Shown: piece by piece, positions 15,902-24,812 of the stretch
Layout of the letters: the number at the start of each line of letters is the position of its first letter
Position numbering within the stretch: position 1 is the stretch's first letter
From: Candidatus Saccharicenans sp.
GTDB lineage: Bacteria > Acidobacteriota > Aminicenantia > Aminicenantales > Saccharicenantaceae
Assembly (NCBI GenBank): GCA_024653215.1
Contig: JANLFU010000003.1
Span: 186,001-250,000, forward strand
Length of the DNA: 64,000 nt
Direction of reading: 5' to 3'
Made by a program: the position numbers and the translations under genes
Notes under the pieces: generated by a model
Databases searched by the model: none
The model's input: the letters and a program-made list of their open reading frames with translations, nothing else
Told to the model about the DNA's origin: nothing

Positions 15902-18127
15902 GTGAAAAGATTTGGCTCATTCACGCTCGCCTTTCTGGCAATAATCATAACCATGGGGCCAGGCCTTCTGGCCGCTCCCAGGAAGTTGATCTATCTTGAC
16001 GCCTCGGTTCTGCCCGAGGGACGCCTTTCGAGCTGGCGTAACCTGGGGGCGCTGGGTGGAAATTTCATCCCGGTTTTCCGGACACAGCCGACGGTGGAAA
16101 TCATCAAGAACCAAAAAGCGGTCAACCTGACGGCCGTGGATGTCTTGTTACGCTCTACTTTTTCCCCGCCGGCCAGCCTGAACGGTCGGCAGCCGTTCAC
16201 TCTCCTGGTCAGGGTCTTCATTCCTGAACTGGCCCAGAGAAGGACCATCCTGGCCTGGTCACAGCAGCCGGAAGCCGGCGCGGTTTTTGGAGTTGGCAAA
16301 GGACTGGATGCTGCTTTTTATCATTCGGACCGGGTCAAGCTCGGCTACCGGAATGGTTACCCCGATCCCGGGGTCTGGCATCTCCTGGCTTTTGTCTATG
16401 ACGGCAGCTCAATCCGGGTCTACGTGGATGGCTGGTTGAAAACCGAAACCCCGGCCACGCTGTCTATCAAACCTGATAAGTATTTTTATCTCGGTGGGCA
16501 AACCGCTGAACGCTGGCCGCTCCCGGTGGACCCATTCAACGGTTACCTGGCCACCCTGGAGTTACTGGACGCGGCTTACAGCCCGCTGGAAATCTGGAAC
16601 CTGGCCGGGAAAAAGGAAGCCATTCCGGTTTATCCCGGGGAAGGAGAAGTTGTGACCGCCCTGTCCATTTCCTTGAAATGGCAGAAAGGAGATGAAAAAG
16701 CCGCTTCCTTTGCCGTTTATTTCTCCGGCCAGAAAGACGAAGTGGAAAAGGCCAGCAAGAAAGCTCTTAAGGTAACCCTGGCTTCAACCGTTACCAGCTA
16801 CGAGGTTTCTGACCTGAAGCCGGGCCAGGCCTATTTCTGGCGGGTGGACCAGCTGGACGGCAAGGGACAGTTGCTGCAGGCCGGGATAGTCAGGCGGTTT
16901 GTGGTGGATAGCGGGCAGGCCAGGAATCCCGTCCCCCATCACCTGCACGGCAGCGTCAGCCGGGAGCTGAATCGCCTGAGCTGGACTCCTGGCCCCTGGG
17001 CCACCTCCCAGGACGTTTATTTCAGCCAGGACCCGAAAAAGCTGGAGAAAGCCAAACCGGTGGTCAGGGACCTGAAGCCCGGGCTAAATTTCTTATTTGT
17101 CCCGGAAAAGAACCTTAAGTACGGGCAGAATTATTACTGGCGGGTTGACACCAGGAACGGCTCACTGCCGGCTGCGCCGGGTGAGGTCTGGGCCTTCCGG
17201 GTCCAGGACCCGCCCGATGACGGGCTGATAACTTTCCTGGTGGCGGCCGACCTCCACTACGGGGGCTCCATGAATGCCAGGAAGATTAACCGGGAGATGG
17301 TCATGGCCATGAATGCCGTGGCCGGCCAGAGCCTGCCGGAAGAACTGGGACTTAAGGGAAAGGTGAACACCCCCCGCGGGGTGGTTGTTCTTGGCGATAT
17401 CGTCGATGACGGAAGTTCTTCGGAAGTTGAGAAATTCTGGCAGGAGTACGTGGCCGATTTCGGGCTGAAGGGCGACCAGCTTCTGGCCTATCCTGTTTAC
17501 GAGGGCTTCGGCGAGAACGATGGCTCTTCAGGTGGCCTGGTAAGGGCCAACCTCAGGAGCCGCAACCGTCTCCGGCCGGGGGTGAGAAGCATCTCGGCCG
17601 ACGGCCAGCATTATTCCTGGGATTGGGGCAAGGTACACTTTGTTCATCTCAACCTGTATCCGGGAAGCGTGGGAGAAGAATACCTTAACATCTGGCGCCG
17701 GCGGGTCAGCGGCGATGCCCGCTATCCCAAGCACAGCCTGGAGTTCCTGGTTGAAGATTTGAGGAGAAACGTCGGCGGCAGCGGCCGGCCGGTAGTCATT
17801 TTCCAGCACTACGGTTTCGATTCCTGGAGCGAGGCCTGGTGGACCCAGAAGGAACGGGCAGCTTTCCTCCAGGCCGTCCAGTCTTATAACGTCATAGCCA
17901 TATTCTGGGGCCATGCTCACGTGGTCCAGAGCCTGAACTGGAATGATATCCGGACCTGGGGTGTCGGGGCCTTTAACAATGACCCGGAACCCGGGAACTT
18001 TCTGGTGGTCAGCTTAAAGATGGGACGCAGGAACGGGCAGATGATAGTCGCCGTGAAGAAAATGAACGACTGGCTCTCGGCAGAAAAGATCGCCTTTCCG
18101 GTGCGCAAGGTTCCCAGGACCAAATAG
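15902..18127 (+). CDS. Exported LamG-FN3-metallophosphoesterase protein
   Basis: A 741-residue secreted multidomain protein. Signal peptide about 1-25; a concanavalin A/LamG-like domain about 60-240 (HLLAFVYDGSSIRVYVDGWL is the typical strand pair); two fibronectin III-like domains about 245-345 and 350-440, each with the YFWRVD or YYWRVD ending; then a calcineurin-like phosphoesterase at about 443-715. Phosphoesterase motifs seen: AADLHYG (metal Asp/His), GDIVDDG, QHYGFD and GHAHV. The block normally reading GNHD/E is GFGENDG (about 533-539), so the usual Asn-His pair is changed. It starts at GTG with AAGGAGG upstream. The LamG and FN3 parts suggest polysaccharide or surface binding; substrate unknown. 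Confidence 0.82.
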   Translation: MKRFGSFTLAFLAIIITMGPGLLAAPRKLIYLDASVLPEGRLSSWRNLGALGGNFIPVFRTQPTVEIIKNQKAVNLTAVDVLLRSTFSPPASLNGRQPFTLLVRVFIPELAQRRTILAWSQQPEAGAVFGVGKGLDAAFYHSDRVKLGYRNGYPDPGVWHLLAFVYDGSSIRVYVDGWLKTETPATLSIKPDKYFYLGGQTAERWPLPVDPFNGYLATLELLDAAYSPLEIWNLAGKKEAIPVYPGEGEVVTALSISLKWQKGDEKAASFAVYFSGQKDEVEKASKKALKVTLASTVTSYEVSDLKPGQAYFWRVDQLDGKGQLLQAGIVRRFVVDSGQARNPVPHHLHGSVSRELNRLSWTPGPWATSQDVYFSQDPKKLEKAKPVVRDLKPGLNFLFVPEKNLKYGQNYYWRVDTRNGSLPAAPGEVWAFRVQDPPDDGLITFLVAADLHYGGSMNARKINREMVMAMNAVAGQSLPEELGLKGKVNTPRGVVVLGDIVDDGSSSEVEKFWQEYVADFGLKGDQLLAYPVYEGFGENDGSSGGLVRANLRSRNRLRPGVRSISADGQHYSWDWGKVHFVHLNLYPGSVGEEYLNIWRRRVSGDARYPKHSLEFLVEDLRRNVGGSGRPVVIFQHYGFDSWSEAWWTQKERAAFLQAVQSYNVIAIFWGHAHVVQSLNWNDIRTWGVGAFNNDPEPGNFLVVSLKMGRRNGQMIVAVKKMNDWLSAEKIAFPVRKVPRTK

Positions 18128-18145
18128 CCCGCAGGGTCAATCAAA

Positions 18146-18176
18146 GCCGGGAAGGATTTCCGGCCTGGCCTCTTTT
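18146..18176 (+). terminator. Possible terminator between convergent genes
   Basis: GCCGGGAA (18146-18153), GGA, TTTCCGGC (18157-18164): an 8-bp stem with one G-T pair. The T-run begins 8 bases later (18173-18177), so the fit to an intrinsic terminator is imperfect. It lies between the phosphoesterase stop and the stop of the convergent gene. Confidence 0.4.
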
Positions 18177-18191
18177 TCCGCTAATGGTCAT

Positions 18192-19343
18192 CTATCTTGG
18201 TGTTTTGAATTTTAGGAAACCTCCAATGTTCCCGTAGTGTTCCAGCCGGGTGGGCGGGTTAATCTGAGTCAGCGGGACATTCTTGTTAAGGGCAATCTCT
18301 ATGGCTTCATCCACCACGTCGGCCACGGGCTCGGTCTTGACCTTGCAGGTGGGACAGGCCTCCTCATTAAGAAACAGCCCGTGACAGCCTGGGCAGACCC
18401 GGCCGGGCTTGGAAAAGTTGTGGGTTATGAGCAGGTGCCTGATTTCGTGTGAATTCAGCTTTCTTAGAGTATCGGCCAGTCCGGCCACCGCCCGTCCGCC
18501 CCGCTCCAGCTCGGCCACGAAGGCCTTGACCAGGCCAGCTTCCTCTTCTCTCTTGAGTCGATCTTCCAGGTCCAGGCATTCCTGAAGCACCCGGGAGGCT
18601 TCCGTCCCCGGCCTGGCCTTGATCCGGCCTTTGAGTCGGTCTTTAACATAGGTGTGAAACAGGGGTTCAAGCTGGGGGTAGAACTGGTCGTCACAGCCCA
18701 GGAACAGCCAGTCGAAATGATTCTGTTTCAGGATTTCAAATGTTCTTTGGGCGGCTTTCTTGAAGTGCTCCAGCAGCAGGGCATCTATATGACGTTCGAT
18801 CCTTTTGGATTCGTAACCTTCAAATCCGCCTTTCTTGACCTTCTTGGGAACATCGCTGGTCAGGCTATCCAGCAGCCTGATCTCACCCATACGAATTTCG
18901 TACCAGAAAGCCTCCCGTCGGTTTACCAGGAAGGCGCAAAGTTTCTTGAATTTTTCCAGGATGGCCGACAGGGGCCTGGTGTAGAAATCAAAGTCCTGGA
19001 TGAGCCTGTTTCTCGGTCCGTGGGGCAGTTCCAGCTCCTGCCAGAGGTTCCTGGCTGAACAGCAAAAAATGGCCAGCCCGGGCGCTTTCCAGGAGTTCAG
19101 CCGGTTGGTACAGAACTGGGAGATCTTTTCCAGGTCCTCCAGCAGAGATTTCTTGACTTCACGGGACAGGTCTCTTGTTTCCAGTGTCAGCCTGGCCTGA
19201 TTCAGGAGCCCCTTGTAGGCGGCATTGATCGCCTTGAGGGGCTGCCGGCTCTTGTCGGTGTCGAGGTAAAAACTGGTGGCCTGGTAAGGATGGGTTTTCA
19301 CCTGGGCCAGGGTCTCGGCCTGGGCAGGGCTGGTAAATTTCAT
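18192..19343 (-). CDS. Bacterial eRF1/aRF1-like protein (baeRF family)
   Basis: A 383-residue cytosolic protein with the layout of bacterial homologs of the archaeo-eukaryotic release factor. It has an N-terminal domain (ATSFYLDTDKSRQPLKAINA), a middle eRF1 domain-2-like part (RIERHIDALLLEHFKKAAQR at about 195-215, then DWLFLGCDD), and a C-terminal L7Ae-like part carrying a zinc ribbon (VCPGCHGLFLNEEACPTCK) and a hydrophobic end with VADVVDEAIEIALNKN. No GGQ motif is seen, so it is not a standard peptide-release factor. The ATG at 19343 has AAAGGAGG 4-5 bases upstream and is preferred to a longer in-frame start. Related families are thought to act on stalled ribosomes; the role here is not known. 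Confidence 0.75.
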   Translation of the reverse strand: MKFTSPAQAETLAQVKTHPYQATSFYLDTDKSRQPLKAINAAYKGLLNQARLTLETRDLSREVKKSLLEDLEKISQFCTNRLNSWKAPGLAIFCCSARNLWQELELPHGPRNRLIQDFDFYTRPLSAILEKFKKLCAFLVNRREAFWYEIRMGEIRLLDSLTSDVPKKVKKGGFEGYESKRIERHIDALLLEHFKKAAQRTFEILKQNHFDWLFLGCDDQFYPQLEPLFHTYVKDRLKGRIKARPGTEASRVLQECLDLEDRLKREEEAGLVKAFVAELERGGRAVAGLADTLRKLNSHEIRHLLITHNFSKPGRVCPGCHGLFLNEEACPTCKVKTEPVADVVDEAIEIALNKNVPLTQINPPTRLEHYGNIGGFLKFKTPR

Positions 19344-19668
19344 TTGACCTCCTTTCAGAAGGTTAGAAGAGAAAAAAAATGGAGAAATATAAAAACCCAC
19401 GCCGGATTGAAAAATTTTGGTTCCTGCTAACGGCTCTGATAAAAGCCACTGATTAAAAATTAATCTTCCCGCCAGGCTTTGTCAAGGAAAATCTGGCCCT
19501 TCCCCGGAAACCTGGCCGGCCGGAGCATCGAGACAGACCGATTAAGGTCTCAGTAAATGACAGGAAACAGGCAGCGGCTTTCCCGGGATTGTTGACCGGC
19601 TCCTTTAGCCGGCGGCCCCCAGACTTTCCTGCCAGGGATTCCGGGGGATTGAATTGGCCGGGTAGAAC

Positions 19669-20451
19669 TCAGGCCTTTTCTGGCCTTTCTTGAACCCTTT
19701 CTTTGGTGGGTTTCCCCTTGCTGGTCCCGGGTGACCTGGGCCAGCGGATAACCGTGGTGTCAGCAATCTTGTCATGCATGGTCAGGCCATGCCTGTCCCA
19801 TAAGACCTGCCAGAAACCGAGAGAAGCAAACAGCCCGGAGCAGACATACCCGTGGGCCCGCTCGAAGCACTGGTACCAGCCCAGGCGTGGTTTTCCTTCC
19901 AGGTCGATAACCTTCAAGCCGAAGAGCCTCTTGCCGGGGGTGCGTCCGCCAAACCTGAAAAACAGGACGAAATACAACATGGTAATTATGTATTCCTTGA
20001 TAACCTTATAAGCCCGGTTTTCTGAGAGTTCCTCGCTCCCCCCAGCCAATTTCTCCCCGGCCCTGGAGAGCCTGGCTCTGGCCAGGGCTGATTTATAATT
20101 CTTTTCAATTTCCTCAGCCGTCATGGCCGAGGCCCTCTGGAATTCTTCAGCCGGGAGGCGATCTTTTAAGAGCTCAAGATATTCCTGTTTCTTATCCGGA
20201 CCGGTCTGCAGGCCCTTCTGCGGCGACCAAGTGGCGCTTTCTCCTTCTCTTATGGCCTGGACAGTCCTGGAGACAGGAGAAGGTTCGTGCCTGATCCTGG
20301 CCATCAAATCGGAGTACCCTGAATAGATTATGGAAGACAGGACGGCTATTATCAGGGCATCCAGTCCAAAGGCCAGGCCGCGGCGGATGAAACCAGCTTG
20401 CGAGGGATGGGCCTTATTTCTTGGGAAAATGGTGGCCAGTCTTCTTTTCAA
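19669..20451 (-). CDS. RDD-family membrane protein
   Basis: A 260-residue inner-membrane protein of the RDD family. The first membrane helix carries the family residues (GFIRRGLAFGLDALIIAVLS, Arg and Asp). A cytoplasmic or periplasmic insert (about 60-140, charged) is followed by YIITMLYFVLFFRFGGRTPG and KRLFGLKVIDLEGKP, the RDD signature, and a last hydrophobic region near GLFASLGFWQVLW. The C-terminal tail is basic. It begins at TTG with no strong ribosome binding site, so the start is uncertain, but no later start would keep the first helix. Function of RDD proteins is mostly unknown; some have been linked to ion exchange. The 325-base gap (19344-19668) before it holds no further gene that I can support. 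Confidence 0.82.
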   Translation of the reverse strand: MKRRLATIFPRNKAHPSQAGFIRRGLAFGLDALIIAVLSSIIYSGYSDLMARIRHEPSPVSRTVQAIREGESATWSPQKGLQTGPDKKQEYLELLKDRLPAEEFQRASAMTAEEIEKNYKSALARARLSRAGEKLAGGSEELSENRAYKVIKEYIITMLYFVLFFRFGGRTPGKRLFGLKVIDLEGKPRLGWYQCFERAHGYVCSGLFASLGFWQVLWDRHGLTMHDKIADTTVIRWPRSPGTSKGKPTKERVQERPEKA

Positions 20452-20734
20452 ATTATTCTCTTTTCAGTCACTTATCTTATATTTTTTACCTGGTGATTTC
20501 CACTGTTTTGAATAAGCGGGCTATACCTGACCCGATTAGGTCCCCCGGTGTCTTTCGGTCTTAACAGATAACAGTTCGTGCCAGCTTTGGTAACAATTGT
20601 TTAAATCACGCAGTGCCCGGTACTAAGGGATTTATGTTGAGCAGTCTCTCTTGAGATGCCTGGCCTTTTATCATTATTGAAACCAGAAACGGATTGAGAT
20701 TAAAAATGGCTTTTTTTCTTAACCGACACCAATA

Positions 20735-20772
20735 ACAAAAGGGCCCCGCTCGAGGCCTGCCGAGCAGGGCCC
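20735..20772 (-). terminator. Intrinsic terminator of the FadL-like gene
   Basis: On the minus strand GGGCCCTGCTCG, an 8-base loop, CGAGCGGGGCCC (12-bp stem with one T-G pair; 20741-20772), then TTTTGTT. It lies 24 bases past the stop at 20796. The rest of 20452-20734 shows no gene that I can support. Confidence 0.88.
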
Positions 20773-20795
20773 TGTTCCTGCTGGTCAAACCGGAA

Positions 20796-22136
20796 TTAAA
20801 TCTTGTAGTTAATCCCCACGGCCAGGGTGAAGGTGTTCCGGTCGAAAGTTCTCTGGTAAGTTCCGAGGATGTTATGATAGAAGTTTCTGGTGTACGACTT
20901 GTAAAAAACGTAAAGGGCGCCGACATCCAGGCTGGCATTTTCGCTGATTTTTAATCTGGCTCCACCGCCTATGGTGTCGCTGCTCAGTTCATGTCCCAGG
21001 TCGTCCTGATAATATTCGCTAAGATTGAAGGCGGTCCTGAGATAACCGAGACTCAGGGTAATAGTCTGATTAAGGTCATATTCCGTGCCCAGCCCGAGTT
21101 CGAAGGTGTTTTTCTGAACCAGGTTTTCTGCCCCTTCCCAGTTGGCATCCCTATCGAAGAAATAGTTGAAAGAGGCATAGAAGCGGAGAGCAGGCAGGGC
21201 AGAGTATCTTAGGCCACCAGAAAGAATGGCCGGTACGTCGTAACGATAGACGAGGCCGTCCGGGAACAGATAGCCAAAATCGTCAACCGTGGTTTTGGTT
21301 TTAAGCTCCATCTTGGTTCTAAATTCATACTTAAGCGAGAAGGTGAGGGATTCCCAGGGGGAGACATTCAAGCTCAGAATGGGAGTCCAGCCGGTTCCGG
21401 TTTCCCGGGCCTTAACATCCTTATCGGCAAAGCCGTTGGCCATTTCGTGATAACCCATGCTCATGAATAAATCGTAGGCATAGACCCAGCCCATGCCTAT
21501 TATGTTATATCTGATATCATACATATGTCCTTCGTAATCATTCCTGGCCTGCAGAAAACGAAGACCGGCACCGACCGATAGCCAGTCAGTGACAGAATAG
21601 GCCGCGTTAAACTGATAACCAAGATAGACCGATTTGCCCTTAAAGAAGATATCCACATCATACCCCGAGGTGGGCAGGTCCCAGGATTCCAGATTGAGTC
21701 TGACCGAAGCTATGGGCTCCTCGAAGCTGGGTAGCCCGGTCCTGTACTTGGCGGAACCACCGCCGGCATTGGGTCCAAATCCAAAGGACAGGGCCAGCCG
21801 GTTTTTCTTGTAGACGGCGTATAGATTTGGATAGACAGGAACTCTTATTGTGCCAACGTAATCAGGATTGTTTAGAAGAGGAAAGGAACTGTTTATCTTT
21901 TTGTCCTGGAAGATAACCTGATTATGAAGAGCAAAATGCCAACCGTCGGAAAGCCTGACCAGTCCGGCCGGGTTATAGTAGACAGCGTCAACATCGAGGG
22001 AAGCATTTCTCGATAACATCCTGATATAAGCCGCACTTTGATTGGTGTTGGTCAGGATGCTGGCTTCGACCGAAGCAACCATAACCAGGCCCAGCAGACC
22101 AACAAGCAGACCAGCAATAGACAATTTTCTTGTCAT
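20796..22136 (-). CDS. OmpP1/FadL/TodX-family outer-membrane transport protein
   Basis: A 446-residue outer-membrane beta-barrel. A signal peptide (about 1-26) ends near VEA. The N-terminal hatch region contains the FadL-type stretch MLSRNASLDVDAVYYNPAGL (normally NPA/G after about 40 residues). Many amphipathic strands follow with alternating aromatics and end in AVGINYKI. The family takes up hydrophobic compounds such as long-chain fatty acids or aromatic hydrocarbons. AAGGAGGT lies 7 bases before the ATG, and a promoter candidate is at 22170-22198. It is transcribed alone. Confidence 0.88.
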   Translation of the reverse strand: MTRKLSIAGLLVGLLGLVMVASVEASILTNTNQSAAYIRMLSRNASLDVDAVYYNPAGLVRLSDGWHFALHNQVIFQDKKINSSFPLLNNPDYVGTIRVPVYPNLYAVYKKNRLALSFGFGPNAGGGSAKYRTGLPSFEEPIASVRLNLESWDLPTSGYDVDIFFKGKSVYLGYQFNAAYSVTDWLSVGAGLRFLQARNDYEGHMYDIRYNIIGMGWVYAYDLFMSMGYHEMANGFADKDVKARETGTGWTPILSLNVSPWESLTFSLKYEFRTKMELKTKTTVDDFGYLFPDGLVYRYDVPAILSGGLRYSALPALRFYASFNYFFDRDANWEGAENLVQKNTFELGLGTEYDLNQTITLSLGYLRTAFNLSEYYQDDLGHELSSDTIGGGARLKISENASLDVGALYVFYKSYTRNFYHNILGTYQRTFDRNTFTLAVGINYKI

Positions 22137-22169
22137 ATAAATGACCTCCTTAAAAAAAAAATAGCCGAT

Positions 22170-22198
22170 ATTCTATAAAATACAAAAAAAGCAATCAA
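22170..22198 (-). promoter_or_regulatory. Promoter candidate of the FadL-like gene
   Basis: Minus strand TTGATT (complement of 22193-22198), 17 bases, TAGAAT (complement of 22170-22175). An A/T-rich leader of about 25 bases follows to the Shine-Dalgarno. Confidence 0.55.
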
Positions 22199-22281
22199 CC
22201 CTGTTTTTGTTTTCACCCCGGGCGGAATTCCTGCCGGCAATATCCCTTATCCCTGGCCTGATTTTGATGTCCGGCTCGGTC

Positions 22282-22310
22282 TTTACAGAAGGCTCTTAAA
22301 TATATATAAT
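22282..22310 (+). promoter_or_regulatory. Promoter candidate of tRNA-Leu
   Basis: TTTACA at 22282-22287, 17 bases, TATAAT at 22305-22310. The tRNA starts 23 bases after the -10. Confidence 0.65.
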
Positions 22311-22333
22311 TATCCTGCTTACCGAGGCTGGTT

Positions 22334-22420
22334 GCGGAAGTGGCGGAATTGGCAGACGCGTAAGCCTCAGGAGTTTATGGCCGAAAGGCTGTGTGGGTTC
22401 GAGTCCCACCTTCCGCACCA
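22334..22420 (+). tRNA. tRNA-Leu (anticodon CAG)
   Basis: An 87-base class II tRNA. The acceptor arms GCGGAAG (22334-22340) and CTTCCGC (22410-22416) pair fully; discriminator A and an encoded CCA follow. The anticodon loop CTCAGGA gives CAG, reading CUG, the commonest Leu codon in this window. The long variable arm and the T-loop GGTTCGAGTCC are present. Confidence 0.95.
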
Positions 22421-22432
22421 CCTTTTTTATTT

Positions 22433-23806
22433 ATGCCTCATAAAAAACGCGTCCTTCTCATCAATCCCTGGATATATGATTTCACCGCATGTGATTTCTG
22501 GCTGAGACCACTGGGGTTGCTTTACCTGGCCTCTATCATCAGGGAGCAAACCAACCTTGACATAGATTTCCTGGACCTCCTGGACTGCAGCCGTGTCGGA
22601 AGTGGATACGGTTTTCGGAGCAGGGTAAAACCCGACGGCCGGGCCTCCTTTTACAAGGAAGAAGTCCAGAAGCCAGACCTGTTCCGTCATATTCCCCGAA
22701 GGTTTTCCAGGTACGGCTGGCCCCTGGCCCAGGCCGAGGATTTCCTGAAAAGGCTGCCGTCACCCGAAGCAGTGCTCCTGACCTGCACCATGACCTACTG
22801 GTACCCCGGGGTGCAGACGGCCATCGAGCTGGTCAGAAAGGTCTTCGGCCGAGTCCCGGTGATACTCGGAGGCATTTATCCCACCCTCTGCCCGGAACAT
22901 GCCCGCAGCCAGTCGGGAGCCGAGGTGGTGGTGACCGGGACCGGTGAGAACCGGGTACTGCCCCTGCTGGAAGAAACCTGCGGCCCGGAGGTGCTCAAGC
23001 CAGGTTCGGATGAGGTCAGATTTTCCGGGCTTGATTCGCTGCCGTTTCCGGCCTATGACCTCTATCCGGATAGGTCCACAGTCTGCCTGCTTACTTCCAG
23101 GGGCTGTCCGCTTAATTGCAGTTACTGCGCCAGTCGCCTTCTGCATCCAGGTTTTGAGCAAAGGCAGCCGGAGCGGGTGGTCTCCGAGATCCTGCATTTT
23201 CGCCGCCTGGGAGCCTTGAATATTGCCTTTTATGACGATGCCCTGCTGCTCAACCGGGAGCGGCACCTGTCGAAAATCCTGGAGGCGGTGGCCAGGCTCC
23301 AGCCCGGCCTTAATTTTCACACCCCCAATGGTCTTTCTCCCCGGGCAATCGACCTGAAGCTGGCCGCCCTCATGAAAAAGGCGGGATTTTCTTCGATTTT
23401 TCTCAGCCTGGAAAATTCCGACCCGGACTGGCTCCGACAGACCGGGCCAAAGGTGGATGTTTCCGATCTGGAAAGAGCCATAGACTGCTTGGAAAAAGCC
23501 GGCTTCCATCGAGGAGAAATTTCTGTTTACATCCTGGTCGGTCAGCCTTTGCAGACCCGTCACCAGGTGCTGGACAGTCTGAAGCTAATCAGGGAGCTCG
23601 GGACCCGGCCTCGCCTGGCCTATTACTCTCCTGTTCCCGGAACCAGAGACTGGAAACTGCTGCTGGAAGCCGGGAGGCTCAAACCCAATTCTGACCCCCT
23701 TCTTCACAACAAGCTGGTTTTTCCCTATTTCTGGGGAAGCCTTACTCCCGAGGAGCTGGAAGAAATCAAGCACAATAGCCGCCGAAGCCGGCCCGGGTTG
23801 ATTTAA
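22433..23806 (+). CDS. B12-binding domain radical SAM protein
   Basis: A 457-residue radical SAM enzyme with an N-terminal cobalamin-binding-like domain. The first 140 residues look like the B12-binding fold (KRVLLINPWIYDF; WLRPLGLLYLASIIRE; later VPVILGGIYPTLCPEHA). The radical SAM cluster motif is SRGCPLNCSYCASR (Cys-x3-Cys-x2-Cys) near residue 220-233, followed by AFYDDALLLNR and LENSDPDWLRQTG, typical of the BchE/HpnJ-like class. It may do a methyl transfer or ring closure; substrate unknown. The ATG at 22433 is only 12 bases past the tRNA CCA and has no Shine-Dalgarno; a longer in-frame start would lie inside the tRNA and is rejected. Confidence 0.85.
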   Translation: MPHKKRVLLINPWIYDFTACDFWLRPLGLLYLASIIREQTNLDIDFLDLLDCSRVGSGYGFRSRVKPDGRASFYKEEVQKPDLFRHIPRRFSRYGWPLAQAEDFLKRLPSPEAVLLTCTMTYWYPGVQTAIELVRKVFGRVPVILGGIYPTLCPEHARSQSGAEVVVTGTGENRVLPLLEETCGPEVLKPGSDEVRFSGLDSLPFPAYDLYPDRSTVCLLTSRGCPLNCSYCASRLLHPGFEQRQPERVVSEILHFRRLGALNIAFYDDALLLNRERHLSKILEAVARLQPGLNFHTPNGLSPRAIDLKLAALMKKAGFSSIFLSLENSDPDWLRQTGPKVDVSDLERAIDCLEKAGFHRGEISVYILVGQPLQTRHQVLDSLKLIRELGTRPRLAYYSPVPGTRDWKLLLEAGRLKPNSDPLLHNKLVFPYFWGSLTPEELEEIKHNSRRSRPGLI

Positions 23807-23845
23807 TCGACCCAGAAGGGTAATTTATACGTGGAGATAGGCTAG

Positions 23846-24787
23846 ATGCGAAAAATATTTCTTGTTATTTTCCCTCTGTTCATTCTTAGTCTTCTGGTCA
23901 ATTCCTGCCTGATGAGCCGGCTCGAAAGGAAACTGAAACCGGCCGACCAGGACTGGCTGTCCGAGGTTCGTTACATTATCACCCCGGAGGAACGCAAGAT
24001 CTTTCTGGAGCTTCCAGAAGCCGAGCGGGAGAAGTTCAAGGAGGATTTCTGGGCCCGGCGGGATCCGGACCCTGATACCGAGAAAAACGAGTATAAGGAC
24101 GAGTACTACCAACGCCTGTACCGAGCTAACCAGTTATTTATGGGGGAAGGTCGCCCGGGCTGGCTGACCGACCGGGGCCGGATCTACATCCTCTTCGGGC
24201 CACCCACCGAGCGTCATACCTACCCGATGGAGGCCGCGGGTTACTGCCGGGAAATCTGGTATTATGGCAGTTTCCCGGTCATTTTTATCGATGAGCACTG
24301 CTCGGGCAACTTTATTCTCTCGGCCATCAACCTGGAGCACCTGCAGGACCTGAACCTGGCCCAGGGGTATTTCCAGAGTACCATCACCCAGGAGAGAAGC
24401 GTTTTTGATTACGACCTGAAGCTGGCTCGCAGCCAGCGGACCGGAAACAGCCTGAAAGCCAGGTTAGCCTTCAGCATGAAGTATGAACAGATCTGGTTCG
24501 AAACCAGGGATGATGCCAGCCTGGAAACGCAGCTTTACCTCACGGTTGAGATCAAGAACCGGGCCGGAGAGACAATCTGGAGTGGCCAGAAAACTGCCAA
24601 CCTGTCCTTTACCGACGAAAATGAATTGAAAAAAATGAGGGGGCTCAAGTTCGCTATGGATTTAGAAATAAACCTGCCAGATGAAAAATATCCGCTGCCC
24701 CCGCCCGGGAAGTACCTGATGTATTCAACCCTTAAACAGAGAACCGAAGGCAAAGAGCTCAAGAAGGTAGCCGAAATCAAGCTCTGA
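23846..24787 (+). CDS. GWxTD-domain lipoprotein
   Basis: A 313-residue lipoprotein (signal ending LLVNSCLMSR). The GWxTD domain fills residues 30-150: LSEVRYIITPEERKIFLELP, FWARRDPDPDTEKNEYKDEY and the name-giving GRPGWLTDRGRIYILFGPP. The C-terminal half is beta-rich. The family is frequent in Acidobacteriota, Aminicenantes and related phyla; function unknown. It is convergent with the TonB receptor gene, with only 25 bases between stops. Confidence 0.88.
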   Translation: MRKIFLVIFPLFILSLLVNSCLMSRLERKLKPADQDWLSEVRYIITPEERKIFLELPEAEREKFKEDFWARRDPDPDTEKNEYKDEYYQRLYRANQLFMGEGRPGWLTDRGRIYILFGPPTERHTYPMEAAGYCREIWYYGSFPVIFIDEHCSGNFILSAINLEHLQDLNLAQGYFQSTITQERSVFDYDLKLARSQRTGNSLKARLAFSMKYEQIWFETRDDASLETQLYLTVEIKNRAGETIWSGQKTANLSFTDENELKKMRGLKFAMDLEINLPDEKYPLPPPGKYLMYSTLKQRTEGKELKKVAEIKL

Positions 24788-24812
24788 AACGGGAACAGGA
24801 CGGAGAAACCGC

